A stretch of 6,128 nt of DNA, from NCBI GenBank assembly GCA_028825345.1, contig JAPKAJ010000138.1:1-6128 (forward strand), written 5' to 3'. This DNA is from Arenicellales bacterium (GTDB lineage: Bacteria; Pseudomonadota; Gammaproteobacteria; Arenicellales; UBA868). Below, in pieces: positions 6,127 through 6,128 of this stretch (its first letter is position 1; each line of letters starts with the position of its first letter). Both the position numbers and the translations under genes were made by a program. A model generated the notes under the pieces. It was given only the letters and a program-made list of their open reading frames with translations, made no database searches and was not told the DNA's origin.

Positions 6127-6128
6127 TT

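Overview
This window carries an aromatic-acid catabolism cluster. All supportable genes are on the minus strand, so the reading order runs from the right edge to the left. Protein motifs point to a proteobacterium: HpaB/HpaC, PaaI and PaaK are of the enterobacterial/proteobacterial type, and the periplasmic binding protein has a Gram-negative style signal peptide. A gammaproteobacterium is my best guess, but the sequence alone does not settle the class. Base composition is moderate in the genes and AT-rich in the intergenic gaps.

Layout in transcription order: (1) hpaB-like oxygenase (6078 to 4627) and hpaC-like flavin reductase (4548 to 4000), a two-component flavin-dependent phenol hydroxylase; (2) a 146-bp AT-rich gap with regulatory-looking sequence; (3) dctP (3853 to 2834) and dctQ (2834 to 2307), the solute-binding protein and small membrane subunit of a TRAP transporter, overlapping by one base; (4) a 492-bp gap where the large TRAP permease gene dctM would be expected but where no conserved gene is recognisable; (5) paaI (1814 to 1359), a hotdog-fold thioesterase with a TTG start, followed by paaK (1300 to beyond the left edge), phenylacetate-CoA ligase, lacking only about its last 20 residues.

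How the genes may work together (inference): the TRAP components would bind and import an aromatic or other organic acid. HpaB/HpaC would add an ortho hydroxyl to a phenolic acid such as 4-hydroxyphenylacetate. PaaK makes phenylacetyl-CoA, and PaaI hydrolyses CoA esters of (hydroxy)phenylacetates that would otherwise tie up CoA. Placing hpaBC beside paaIK joins parts of two routes normally treated as separate: homoprotocatechuate formation and the CoA-dependent phenylacetate pathway.

Most notable for a second look: the missing dctM; a near-identical 15-base element (AATATTTNNCATGTT, minus strand) upstream of both hpaB and dctP; a TTTAC-N4-GTAAA palindrome at the predicted paaI transcription start; and the unexplained 492-bp gap. 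I see no CRISPR array, tRNA, rRNA, insertion sequence or phage gene, and no clear evidence of a wholly new system.
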